Positions 1-10,499 of a stretch of DNA of 64,000 nt are shown here, piece after piece. The notes under the pieces were generated by a model. It saw only the letters and a program-made list of their open reading frames with translations, had not been told where the DNA came from and did not search any database. The position numbers and the translations under genes were made by a program. Where the stretch lies: assembly GCA_004794655.1 (NCBI GenBank), contig SMMW01000509.1:62001-126000 (forward strand). The letters run 5' to 3'. The stretch comes from Marisa cornuarietis (lineage: Eukaryota > Mollusca > Gastropoda > Architaenioglossa > Ampullariidae). Within the stretch, counting starts at the first letter, position 1, and each line of letters opens with the position of its first letter.

Positions 1-19
1 TTTCTTCCTTTTTTTAGGC

Positions 20-20
20 T

Positions 21-76
<56 letters not shown>

Positions 77-77
77 T
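20..77. repeat. (CTTT)n microsatellite
   Basis: About fourteen uninterrupted CTTT tetramers. The next ~480 bases to the GT tract hold no recognisable gene; small reading frames there lack any domain. Confidence 0.95.
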
Positions 78-554
78 TAGACAGGCGCGCATCTGTTTCT
101 ATTTATTCGTCCGTTTATTTTTCGTATTTTTAGCATATTTACTGTTTGATTCGTGTATTCGTTCAACCGTTCATTCACTCTCATACTTTCTGCTTTTCTT
201 TCATTCCCTCGCTCGTTTGCTCGTTGGTTTATTAATCCACTGATCTCTACACAAGGAACCACCGCAGCAAGTAGACCAGAACCTTGGAATGAAGCTAGGA
301 TGCCGCTGTTACTAAGTAGACATACAGTGAAGGAAACTATCGCCCAGCGTTTCCAATTACTAGTGTTCAGGGAGCCTGTATCAGTATAGCACACTCTGCT
401 TCCCCACAACACTTTCCTCCCATCATGGCCCTCAGGCTCTTAATTATGCTGGATGTGCACGGTGTGGATTATTTTCTGAGCAGCAAATGTGCAGACAAAA
501 CCGGTGCAGATAATGAAGACTTTAGGGTGACACTCCCACACTTTCTCTTTCTTG

Positions 555-639
<85 letters not shown>
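555..639. repeat. (GT)n microsatellite
   Basis: About 42 GT dinucleotides without interruption. Cys-Val or Thr-His reading frames across it are artefacts of the repeat. Confidence 0.97.
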
Positions 640-640
<1 letters not shown>

Positions 641-984
641 TAAAAGCTTTTCTGATCTTCAAAAATCTGACACTGGGCACCCTTGCAATAACGAGTCACA
701 CAAGATTTTATTTAATATCGACATGTGATATGTTTGAAAGTGAAGTCCCTCAAATTTCCTGCCACCTGCTCGACATATAAACTGAGCTGGTTTACGAGCA
801 GCCAAGTTCCATTTCGAGTCGACTGTTTTTGGGAGCCATCTGCAGTAAAATCATTTTACGGTGCTGTTAAAAACTTCAGCTCACCAGTCGCTCTGATATA
901 AAGGCAAAAGCGCTGAACATTTATACGTCAGGATTAAAATAATGCAAATTAAGCTGTTGGGTGGTCTGCACGTGAGTTCTCACG

Positions 985-1515
985 GATGTCTCATGACGTC
1001 AAGTCTCATGGAGCTCTTTTCTACTTACCCTTCTTTTGTGATACTACACTGCTCTGTCCTCGCTCAGTTCTCGTCACTGCTCCATCAGTCGTTAAGTAAA
1101 TCTTTACACTAATCCTTCATTTCCCACCTGCGATCAGGTGAGCTGGGTAGAGGTCTCTTCTTGGTCACGCTGTTCGTTCGCTTCCTGTGACACCTGTTTA
1201 CACTGAGTGACTGCGACACAGCCATGGTTTGGAGTTCAATACCCGTCCACGTGAGTCGCTGTTATGCAGATCTGTTTCACTGAGTCATCTCCCCGTAGAT
1301 CTGTTTCACTACGTCTGTCCACGTAAAGCTGATACGTGACATCATACTTCAAGTAGATCTGTTTCACTACGTCTTGTTTCACTGGTTTACTGCATCATTT
1401 TCGTCTACCTAGAGTTGTTAGGTGACATCATACCTCATGTAAATCTCTGTTACTGCGTCATTGTTCACGCATATTGGCTCTACTACGTCATCTTTGACGT
1501 ATATCGACATGCTAT
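985..1515. repeat. Degenerate repeat rich in CRE-like TACGTCA/TGACGT motifs
   Basis: Imperfect copies of a phrase with a core like GATCTGTTTCACTACGTC recur at about 1267, 1308 and 1363, mixed with several TGACATCATAC and TACGTCA variants; a full TGACGTCA is near 995. It looks like an eroded minisatellite. No coding sequence is visible here. Confidence 0.6.
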
Positions 1516-1539
1516 GCACATGCCAGTAAGGACTCACCT

Positions 1540-1775
1540 TCCACCTGGTTGATTTGTTTATTTAGTGCTTGCGGTGATTTCGCACTATGGGGGGGGGGAG
1601 GGGAAGGGAAGGCGGAGGAAACCGGAGTACCCGGAGAAAACCCCCGGCACCCAGCCCTGCGAACAGGTGTCTCATGCAGAGAGAGTCCCGAGACGAGATC
1701 TGAACCCTAAGCCGCTCACTGCAGTAGTGACAAACGAGTGTTTTAACCACTACACTACCAGTCCCCCTCACCTTC
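1540..1775 (-). mobile_element. tRNA-derived SINE (minus-strand sense)
   Basis: Read on the minus strand, the right end begins with a tRNA-like head: an A-box-like TAGTGTAGTGG (about 1753-1763) and a B-box-like GGTTCAGATCTC (about 1694-1705). A body follows with the phrase GGGTTTTCTCCGGGTACTCC, then a tail near 1545-1575 ending in an AAATAAACAAATC phrase. The same body occurs in two other places in this window (10240-10437 and the split copy at 19242-20275), which supports a mobile family. It is not a functional tRNA gene, because no full cloverleaf forms. A run of G at 1590-1600 lies inside the body. Confidence 0.75.
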
Positions 1776-1779
1776 CGCC

Positions 1780-3360
1780 TGCAGTGGACCCTCCTACATC
1801 TTTCTCGTGCGTGTGGTTCATAAATCGAACTCCCGACTAAACACAAGAAACTGCTCTACTTGACATCAAGGACGGCTGCAGTCCCCGGATGCATTTCGTG
1901 TGATTGCCGCACATTTACATGTTAGTCATGAACATTTATGTAACAGGGGTGGGCAGAGTGTGCGCTGGAGCGTCTTCCCGGGAGGGTGATAAATCGGGGT
2001 AGAGCGAGGCAGGGTGGACATTGCGCGACATTATGCATGTACTGAAGACTACAGTCTTTATTTTCCACCAGAGCCCAAGCCTTTAAAGTAATAGAGAAAA
2101 TTAACTTAAGATATGTTTAATAGAGAATGAACGACCTAAAGAAATATTTACAATAATGTTTCGATATATGTTCTCTCTCTACATATATATGGCGACATAT
2201 CTGTATTTCCGTTTAGCACTGTAAACCAACGTAAACACATTTAACAAATCTCGCTAACTATATTGTATCACAATAATAATCTGTTCTTACGTATACATAA
2301 AAAAATCAAAGCAAATAGCTCAGTAAACACGTAGAGAAACCGGTTGCTGGTAATATCTTCAGCAACTTTTTATAGTTTGGGAGGAGTACAAGAACTTCTA
2401 GAAATTAGTTATTAGGTCTGCTTTCTCAAAATAATGACATGACGGGCGCGTGGGATCTGTAGCAAATGCAAAGCGTGTTCTTTTCACTGATGGGATAAAA
2501 ATGCGCACCGACGAGAGCAGACTACCCGAATCTGCAAAACCCACACCCATCCTTTCAAATGACGTACAATCAGAAAATGTCGTTTAAGGGCGACAACAGC
2601 TATTTGGCTTGCGAATACTGCTCCTAAGCGATTAGCGCCCCTCGTGAAAAAAAAAACGTCTTTGGCTCCATGAGTTGCGCCCCGTTAAAGGTCGCTCGTT
2701 CTTCTCCGCCATCTACCAGACGAAATCTGGTCTTTGTAGTCGTGAATGTGCGCCTGAGGCAATACTCATTGTTGGGAAGATAATTTAGAAAATTACATTT
2801 AGGGTGTGTGTGTGTGGGGGGGGGGGGGGCTCGCCCCTTAGCATTCAAGTAAGAAAAGTTGACAACCACAACAACACAGGTTGCAGACACAGAGCGTGTG
2901 GAGTGGAAAGGAAAACAAAATAAGGTGAGGATAACACTAAAGTAAAGGCCACCAGGTGATGAAGATATTCCCGACAGAAAGACACCTTAATTTGGAGAGC
3001 ACTAACCTAAACCTAACTGTACGTAAGAGAAGATCGACTGGTAAACCTTTTGCAAGTCGTAAATATGGTGCTTTTGCCTAAATAATAGCTGTACTAACAC
3101 AATAAAGGGGGGAAAGCGGGCTCGAGCCATCGTGCATCACGTAATTATTTTCTAGAATATTTTACTGGCCGTCGAAACTTATCACTTTATCGTTATTTTA
3201 AGTTGAGATGTCCTTTTTCATTATCTGAGCTCGCATCTACTCGGGAAATACGTTTTACAAATTCATTAATTATTTTTGCGTTAAAAATAGTTCAACTGTA
3301 AAACGAGGATAGAAAAGATAAATATAAGCTACAGCGAAAGATATAGGGCTTCCTGTACGT
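1780..3360. other. Spacer 3' of receptor A, no gene seen
   Basis: AT-rich sequence with a TG/poly-G tract at 2803-2829 and scattered short frames lacking domains. I see no coding exon. Confidence 0.6.
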
Positions 3361-3480
3361 CACGTGCAACTTGTGACACAAACCATTTACATACCTGCTG
3401 ACGCCCTTTCTGCTAGTGTTGTGCTTCCTGAACTCACTGTACCTCATTGCTGTTACAACACTGAGCTTTGCTCAAAGAAA
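3360..3480 (-). other. Conserved downstream block with donor-like site (unit A)
   Basis: On the minus strand the block ends in CGTCAGCAG followed by GTATGT (junction at 3395/3394). Matching blocks with the same junction lie downstream of B, C and D. Here it is 347 bp past the stop of receptor A. It could be a spliced 3' UTR, or a first exon of another minus-strand transcript. Confidence 0.45.
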
Positions 3481-3741
3481 GGGCTTGAAATTCTAAACAA
3501 GGTAGCAGATAATCTTAGTTCATCTGCTCCATGGTACTTTTAACGCTGCGAACAACAATAATAATCAGTAATATTATTACCATCTTATACTGAGCTCCAG
3601 AGTAAGTGACAGATAATGTGTTTCACGAATAAAATAAATATTTTCCATTTTCTTCGACAAGAACCAAGCGAGATAGTGTCTGTCTGACTTTGGAGGTGGT
3701 TGGGAATCTAAGGCGCCTGCACCCTTGGCACACTTACTCCT

Positions 3742-4210
3742 TCACGCATGGCAGAGTGTCTTCAGGGTCGAGCGAAACCGAGACCCCATGTGATAATAGA
3801 TGACAAAGTTTAAGGACGAGGTTACCATCCGTAACACGGAAACGATTCTCCACAGCACGGACAGAAGGTTGTAGTAGCGGCCTGAGTAGGTTAGCTCCTT
3901 CAACAAGTACAGCGACAACTGCAACATGACAACAGGCGAGAAGCAGACGATGAACAAGAGAGACGACGACAGCAACATCTTGGTGGTCGCCACTTCTTTC
4001 TTCGAAACTTTCGAAAAATCTTTTGACTGTTGTGCTTTGTCGGAATGTTCCGCGGCTCCGTGCTTGTGGCGCCACCTAGAGGCTTGGTACAGCTTGATGA
4101 CTGTGAGGCTGGAGGTGATGATGATAAGAAATAAAAGGACGATTGTGAAGACGACAGCATAGACGAATACGTCGATAATATCAAATACATATTTGTGATC
4201 CAAGTAAAAG
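3742..4210 (-). CDS. Receptor A exon 4 (TM5-TM7 and tail)
   Basis: The acceptor is a TTTCAG at 4211-4216. The exon completes the split Ser codon and covers TM5, a basic ICL3 (KLYQASRWR), TM6 with FSP, and TM7. Compared with the 478-bp exon of B-E it is shorter because a 1-nt deletion near 3768 shifts the frame into an early TGA. Confidence 0.88.
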
Positions 4211-7200
4211 CTGAAATAAATAAATATAAATAATCAATAAATAAAAAAAAACCATGGAACATAATATTCTTTATCGTACGATTTATCTAATAATAATAAT
4301 AGTGAAGATTTTTATAGCGCATATTCACACTCGTAGAGAGTATGCTCTTAGCGCTTAAAACGGGGAAGAGACGTGGACTAAGTAGATACAGAACACAGGG
4401 GACGAAAGAAAACGACAGTACTGACAAAAACAGATAACAAAAGGCATCAAGTAACAGGAACAGAGAAAAATAGTGATGGGTAAAGTAGCAAGAGGGAAGG
4501 GGAGGGGTAAGGACTAGCATTGTGGACTAAGAGTAGTGCTCAAGGAAGAGGTGCGTTTTCAGTGCAGATTTGAAGGATTCAATTGTAGGAAGGTGGCGGA
4601 TATGGAGAGGAAGAGAGTTCCATTGTTTTGCAGCACAGTAGCCAAAAGTCCTGTGACCATATGTTGTTGTTCTGGTGACAGGAACAGTCAGAGTACGGTT
4701 GTCAGGGGAAGAGCGGAGTTGTCTGGCCGGAGAGTAAGGGATGAGAAGTTCAGAGAAATAGTCAGGACAGGAGCCAGCAAAGAAATTAAAACACAGCACA
4801 GACAGTTTGTACTGGATGCGAGAACGGACGGGTAGCCAGTGTAGAAAACGAAGGAGAGGTGTGACATGGTCCCGTTTCCTTGCTCTAAGTACCAGACGTG
4901 CAGCGGAGTTCTGTACTCTCTGGAGTTTCTGAATGAGGGATGAGGGGCAGCCTGCCAGCAAGGAGTTGCAGTAGTCAAGTCGTGAAAGAACAAACGCACA
5001 GACAAGAGCGTTGGTGGCACGTGTAGAGAGAAAGTGACGGATGGCACTGATCTTACGGAGCTCATAGTAGGCAGACTGACAGACAGCTGTAACATGTTTA
5101 TCAAGGGTCATGTCTGCGGTGACAATAAATCCCAGATTCCTAACAGATGACGTGAAGGTGATGTTGCTGTCGCCCACCTTGATGTGATTGGGCAGACTGA
5201 CTAGTGAAGGTTGATGTCTTCTTCTATGGCACAAGAGGGCTTCCGTTTTATCATCATTTAGTTTAAGCTTGTTTTTCACCATCCAGCCCTTGACATCACT
5301 AATACAAGCTTCTAGAGAGCTAATAGCAGAGTGAGACTCAGCCAGTGGAATAGAACAGTAAAGCTGCGTGTCATCTGCATAGGACTGATGAGACACCTGG
5401 TGAGACCGGATGCAAGATGAAAGTGGTTTAGTATACAGGATGAACAGGACTGGGCCAAGTACTGAGCCTTGGGGAACGCCACAGAAAAGTGAAGCAGGGC
5501 GAGATGTCTGACCATCGACTACCACAGTCTGGGTCCTATCAGTGAGATAGGAGTTGAACCATGAGAGGGCAGGTCCAGAAATCCCGTAGAGGGTGTGGAG
5601 TCTGTGAAGAAGCAGAGAGTGGTCTATAGTGTCAAATGCAGCAGACAGGTCCAGTAGGGTTAATGGAGAAACATCACCACTGTCAAGAGCAGATAATATG
5701 TCTGTTGTTACTTTAATAAGAGTGGTCTCAGTGCTGTGGAAAGGTCTATATGCCGACTGAGCTTGTGGAAGAAGATGGTGGTCTTGTAAATAGGCCCAGA
5801 GCTGTGTCAAAACTATTTTCTCTATGATCTTAGAGAGAAAAGACAAGTTGGAGACTGGGCGGTAGTTGTTTAGCACATTGACATCAAGCGTGGATTTCTT
5901 TAGAAGTGGCCTCACCACCGCATTCTTGAACAGAGATGGGAAAACACCTGACGACAGGCTGACATTTACAATATGTGTGATGGCAGGAAGTAGAGTATCT
6001 AGGCACTCGAGCAGAAGGCTTGTGGGCATCGGATCTAACTCGCAGGTTGTTGCTTTAGCTTTTAGAATAACCGCTTTTACATCGGTCTCAGAGACTGGTA
6101 GGAACTTGGTCATGGAACATCCTGGGAGGACATCACAGGAGATGCTGTCAAGCGCCGACGCCGAGTCTAATGATGATCGAATGTCCGATATCTTGCTGGT
6201 GAAATAATCACTAAAAACTTGCGGCAGCAGTGAAGCAGGGTAGGCAGTAGGCAGTGGTGTTGCTGTCTTAGATCCAGTCATTTGATTGCACATGGCAAAA
6301 AGCTTTTTGGAGGAGGTGCAATTAATTATTTGGCCCTGAAGGTATGATGTTTTAGCCTCATAAATGCATTTTGCCACGCTTCGCTTTGCAGCATTATAAA
6401 TTTCTTTGTGGATGGCGAGTCCAGTCTTCCGGCAAAGACGTTCAGCTCGCCGGCGCGTGCGCTTCAGGTCACGGAGTTCAACGCGGATCTGTGAATGCCA
6501 AGGCGCACATTTAGACTGGCGCATCAGACGTCGAGACACTGGGGCGTGGTCATCAACTACTCGACGTAAAACACAGTCAAGTTGCTCGGCAGAGGGTGGT
6601 TGGAGGAGCTCCATCTGCAGCTGTGCTTTGAATGCCAGTCTATCAACATTTCGTAATGAGCGAGTGGATCTAAAAACTGGCGCCGATGATGGGCATTTGT
6701 GATCAAGTTCGATCAGTACACAGTAGTGGTCAGATGAGAGATCGTGGGAAACATCAACTGACTGGACTAAGTGGTCATCAGGTCGATGTATGACCCAGTC
6801 CAGGATGTGATCTCTTTGTGTGTTGGCTGCGACACGGACTGTACGAGACGAAAGGTGTGCAGCATTTCAGACATTTTGACAGTGTCAGGGTGAGCACTGT
6901 TGTCGAAGTGCACATTCACATCTCCGAGGAGTATGGCGGGTCCAATTAGTGTATTGCTATAATCCAAGAGATCATGGAATTCCGAGAAAAATGTAGAGGC
7001 TGTAAGTTTGTTCCTTGCACTAGGAGGAGGTCTGTAGATGCAGAGCAGGTGCATCGAGCAATGAGGAGCCGAAGAGGAGACTTGTACAAATTCAAAAGAC
7101 GTGTGAGGGAACGATACGGCAGTAGTAAAAGACAGGTACTTGGCAAGTGATGATCTGTAGATTATAGCAATACCACCACCACGTGTAGGGCGGGGGAAAG

Positions 7201-8327
7201 ATTTCAGGCAGTAGCCCACTGGAGTAAGATCGACACACACGCTCTCGTCACCTCGCTGTTTAAGCCACGTCTCGGTGATGATGAAAATATCAAGGTGGCG
7301 GTCTGTCACAAATTCTACTATTTCAACTCGCTTCAGTGACTGTTGTGCGGACGATACCGACTGAGCGTTGAAAAGCCCAACATGGAGGCGAGTGTTCAGT
7401 TGTCGTGTGCGGGAAACTTGGGTGACTACTGATTTCAGGCGATCATGTTGGTTTGGTCGCCGAGATGTAAAGTTATTTGACCCAGTTGGTCGGTCGTGTT
7501 TCCGGCTGGTGTTACTGGTGGTTATGTCAACTGGTTCACTTTGATCACGGCGATGCTGGTGTCGCCGACGACCGCCACGGAACGGGCGGCGTTTTTTTCT
7601 TTCGAGAAATGTCACAGTGGCTATGAATGTTCAAAGTACGAAGCACGGTGCAAAGCGCTAATGAGCGATCAGAAGTCTTAAACCTCAGTGATATAAGTTC
7701 GTGCCTACCGTAGGTAATTTTCTTGTGTGGGAACACGCTGGGGTGGCTGCGTCGTCCTGTCTGGTGCGTTGAGAGTGTCGAAGCAAAGGCCGGCAGAGAG
7801 GTTCGGTAGCCATGTTGGAGCACATGGTGTAGTAGGCAGAAGAAAGTCCAGCAAAGAAAACTTTGAAAACGTCCTTCTTCCACGAGCGAGCAATCCACAA
7901 ACATTCCAGAGTAGATGTTTTCAAATAAGGAAGCAGAAGATGTAGAGCACATGAGAGAAAGATCAGTCAATCACAGTGAAAATACATATAATTTGTAGAG
8001 CTGCCCCATCAAGCACATGATGCGACAAGGGCAGGTAACTCTATCTCAGTAACCTTTCTATTCTGTTTTTCAATTATTCTCTCTAGTCGGACACTTCTGT
8101 TTGTTTGTTATTTACAATTAATCATATTTGCTTGACTGCTTGAAAATATTACTCATTTTATCTTCTTTTTCCTTCTTTCTTTTAATTATAGACCTCTCTC
8201 TGTCCTTCTTTCTTATTTTTGATTTATAATTTTTGCTTTAGTTATTTTACTCATTTCTTCCTTCTTTTATCGTATTCTTTTTCTCTCTTTTGGAAAATAA
8301 GCCATAGAGTCGGGAAGGCTTAAGCGG

Positions 8328-8373
<46 letters not shown>

Positions 8374-9603
8374 GACGATGATCAAGGAAGGTGTGGAAAG
8401 AGAAAAGAACAAAGAGAAAGAAAAAAAACTTCTTAGTCCTCACCTGGTGTAGCTGTTGGCTAAGTCCGTCTCGTTAGTGAGAGGATCAAAGACACAGGTA
8501 AAGGTGTGCTTGTGACCGGCGATGAGGGCCATGCCGCCCACCAGAAACACGCCCATGATGCCGATGACGGCCGCCATGCTGGAAGTCTTGAGGTATTTCT
8601 GAGCCTTGAAAGGGCTGAACACACACAAGCACCGCTCGCACGCGATGACACACGTGATGAACTGAGACACTTTAATGAAGCCGGTGAATCCTGATGTTGA
8701 AAAGAGAGATCAATAGTCATTTTGTCTGTCATTATTTCAAACTGTTTCTAAAAGTTTTTACCCCTTCCAAATGAGCTCAGGCTTTAAAATAGCTACATTA
8801 ATTTGTATATAACAACTAACGCTTCCCTTTTCCGTGTGTGAGTGTGAATGTGGGTTTGAGTGCGCAAGCAGGCACGTCTATGTTTTACACTTAAGGACGG
8901 GTATTCTGAAATTCAGTAATGACAAAGAAACTTAAATATAGTTGTTTACTTAAAGGCGCGAAAAAAGATTTGTGCTGACCTACAATATTTTCCACGAAAA
9001 AGCTAGAATGAGCCTTGAATAACGCCCTGTACATCTGCTCGAAATTTATAAAGAACTGCGTTGTGAGGCCCACAAGGTCTGTCAAAGACAACACAAACAG
9101 ACACATGTTGATTCTCTCCCCTAGTCCCTGCCTGTAGAAGACAGCGGCGTTGAGGATGTTGGCTGGGAATCCGAACAGGAACAGAAGAGGTGTGGCCGTG
9201 GCGTTAAGGACGATTCGGACCCAAATTTCAGCCTGCTCCACAGAACAGACACAAAAGGAACATCCTGAGCCATTCTCCATCATGTCTATAACAACAAATA
9301 ACCAGAGTAGATCTTGAATCTTTGTCTGTCAAATCATGTCCATAAATAATATCATTTTGCTTACATTAGTCTGGGTAATCTTTTCTGTCAGGTATCAACT
9401 GACAGATAAGTCACTCTTTGCTGTCTGCCTACCTTGTGGCTCACGAGATCGTACGTGTTTTCCCAAGGCATGTAGCTATCTGATCTCAACACCAAGCAAT
9501 TTTCTGGAACGTAAGACAGCGAGACTCCAGAGAACAAAGATACCAACAACCCCACTGTTGGTCCGACAAAAGTAGTTCCATGATGAGAACTGTTCACCGG
9601 CAT
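3742..9603 (-). CDS. Receptor A: class A rhodopsin-like GPCR, putative chemosensory receptor
   Basis: Four coding exons: 9433-9603, 8980-9232, 8444-8690 and 3742-4210, giving 379 residues. All junctions are GT-AG with phases 0, 1 and 2. Seven hydrophobic segments are visible. TM1 contains GFPANILN, TM2 LSLTDL, the end of TM3 ACERC where most class A receptors have DRY, TM6 VCFSP in place of CWxP, and TM7 NFVIYY in place of NPxxY. ECL2 carries Cys and an N-glycosylation site NET. The protein should act in the plasma membrane of sensory or neural cells through G proteins; the ligand cannot be read. The N-terminus is clearly different from B-E. A 1-nt deletion near the end changes the last residues to TLCHA instead of the DILSCVKQ-type tail. 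Intron 3 is swollen to 4.2 kb by a LINE. Confidence 0.85.
4527..6767 (-). pseudogene. LINE reverse transcriptase region (ORF2, 3' part)
   Basis: Open for about 700 codons, and readable in the same frame upstream past the first Met at 6614. Reverse transcriptase motifs are in order: NNYRPVSNLSFLSKIIEK, the AYRPFHSTET segment, motif A LLDLSAAFDTIDH, motif B GVPQGSVLGP and motif C YADDTQLY. A C-terminal stretch of about 200 residues has the Leu-rich pattern typical of L2-like elements and ends in LFLEHYS. It belongs with the endonuclease frame next to it, from which it is separated by a frameshift. Confidence 0.9.
6767..7615 (-). pseudogene. LINE AP-endonuclease region (ORF2, 5' part)
   Basis: Exonuclease-endonuclease-phosphatase fold signatures are visible: GLFNAQSV, the catalytic Glu in ITETWL, the RGGGIAIIYR strand, CIYRPP and LLGDVNVHFD. 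The usual final SDH motif is found in the next frame (SSDHYC, near 6725), showing that the true frame continues into the reverse transcriptase and that a 1-nt indel near 6820 causes the apparent stop at 6767. Confidence 0.88.
8326..8372. repeat. (GACA)n microsatellite
   Basis: Eleven to twelve GACA tetramers in intron 3 of receptor A, just 3' of the exon 3 donor in transcription order. Confidence 0.95.
8444..8690 (-). CDS. Receptor A exon 3 (TM3-TM4, ECL2 start)
   Basis: Acceptor ATCAG at 8691-8695, donor CAG|GTGAGG at 8444/8443, 247 bp, phases 1 and 2. It encodes GFTGFIKVSQF, the ACERC motif, TM4 and FTCVFDPLTNET. The stretch 8467-8683 is base-for-base identical to the matching part of pseudogene C. 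Confidence 0.9.
8980..9232 (-). CDS. Receptor A exon 2 (TM1-TM2)
   Basis: Acceptor GGAGCAG before 9232, donor GTAG|GTCAGC at 8980. It is 253 bp, one codon longer than in B, D and E because ECL1 reads AHSSFFVENIV. The TM1 entry has an N-glycosylation sequon (LNAT). Confidence 0.88.
9433..9603 (-). CDS. Receptor A exon 1 (divergent N-terminus)
   Basis: 57 codons from ATG at 9603. An acceptor TTTCAGGCAG ends 9 nt before the ATG, as in the other copies, and the donor is AAG|GTAGGC. It starts MPVNSSHHGTTF where the others start with M(L/V)E(A/T)SS. The middle (VGLLVSLFSGVSLSY) is also different, but SYVPxxC and the end DLVSHK are kept. Confidence 0.85.
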
Positions 9604-10239
9604 CGTGGTAAGCTGCCTGAAAGCGATGTGTACTCATCAAGATATCACACGAAACGACAAATGATGTCTTTAGTCAACGATTACAATCGAAACACGTCTG
9701 TGAATGTTCCGTGAATTAATAATAAACATTTCTTGCTACGTTTGTACGCCAGATTTTAAGAGACCAAGAAGAATATACGAGAAAGGAGCCAGGGGTCATC
9801 TGCACATGTCTAAACCTTAAACAGGTAAGTACAAAACTGCTATCCAAAAACAACATTAGGAGTGTTTTTAGGATTATTGCTTTTAAGCTGTTTAAAGCGT
9901 TGCAAGGGCGTTTTATAATCGTTTTTAGAAAGATTTTCTTTCCTAAAAGGAAAAACAACTTGAAGATAATTTAAAAGGAATAAAACGGTTATGTAAACCA
10001 CGTGCACGTTATCAGAATCAACTTCAAAGATGAACTTGTGGTGTTTACAAATAATCAAGAGACCTTATAAAGAAACATAAAGCCGACGAACTGTTTCAGA
10101 AATTTGAACTGCAACAAGCGAAATACAGATTTATTGAAGAGTCCGGGATGACCACTGACGAAAGCGCAATTTCAAGAAACTAAATTCAAGTTAGAGACTA
10201 TAAACTATATTTTATCACATAATGTACTCGTGTACTTGC

Positions 10240-10437
10240 CTTGTGGAGTTGGCCTGTCGAGCTGGTTATCTAGTTGGTGATTTTGCGCTATGAGAAGAGA
10301 GAAAGATGGGGAAGTAGAGTCGGAGAAAGCTGAGTACCCGGAGAAAACCTCCGATGGCCAGCCCAAGTATGACATACGAAAAGAAACCCAAGACGAGTCT
10401 GCACTCAGAGTCTTTCTATGGAATGGTGACAATAAAA
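10240..10437 (-). mobile_element. SINE copy inserted next to the promoter of receptor A
   Basis: Shares the TACCCGGAGAAAACC body and the GATTTTGCGCTAT tail with the SINE at 1540-1775, in the same orientation. It sits directly 3' (in transcription) of the TATA-like box at 10444-10451, where the other units have exon 0. Confidence 0.6.
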
Positions 10438-10443
10438 TATGCC

Positions 10444-10481
10444 TGTTTATAAGCTAGTTTGAGCGAATATTGTGCCACGCC
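10444..10481 (-). promoter_or_regulatory. Promoter module of receptor A (partial)
   Basis: On the minus strand: GGCGTGGC at 10474-10481, then CACAATATT, then TATAAACA at 10444-10451. The AP-1 site present in B, C and D is changed here (TCGCTCA). No exon 0-like sequence follows; the SINE does. The first exon of A may therefore be different or lost. Confidence 0.5.
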
Positions 10482-10499
10482 TCTGATAATGGTTGGGAA

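Larger units (their letters stand above)
4289..8050 (-). mobile_element. Near full-length L2/CR1-group non-LTR retrotransposon, frameshifted
   Basis: Minus-strand LINE inside intron 3 of receptor A. From 5' to 3': a 5' region near 7620-8050, an APE-type endonuclease, a reverse transcriptase, a 3' UTR and a (TTA)n tail at 4289-4303. The endonuclease and reverse transcriptase should be one polyprotein, but a single-base loss near 6815-6822 splits the frame, so this copy is probably dead. A 5'-truncated relative lies at 33924-34555. I assign it to the CR1/L2 superfamily by motif style only. The 5' edge is approximate, judged from where intron-like sequence resumes. Confidence 0.85.

Noticed and set aside
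425..780. Cys-Val and Thr-His repeat frames
   Set aside because: Direct translation of the GT microsatellite; the same occurs at all other TG/CA tracts.
1690..1765. Possible tRNA gene from A- and B-box-like motifs
   Set aside because: No complete cloverleaf and it continues into a repeated body; it is the head of a SINE.
5866..6207. Plus-strand frames across the LINE
   Set aside because: Antisense shadows of the reverse transcriptase frame.
8460..8732. Alternative minus frame over exon 3 (Ser/Trp-rich) and its plus-strand partner, repeated at every exon 3
   Set aside because: They recur only because exon 3 is repeated; the frame with TM3-TM4 and consistent splice phases explains the sequence.
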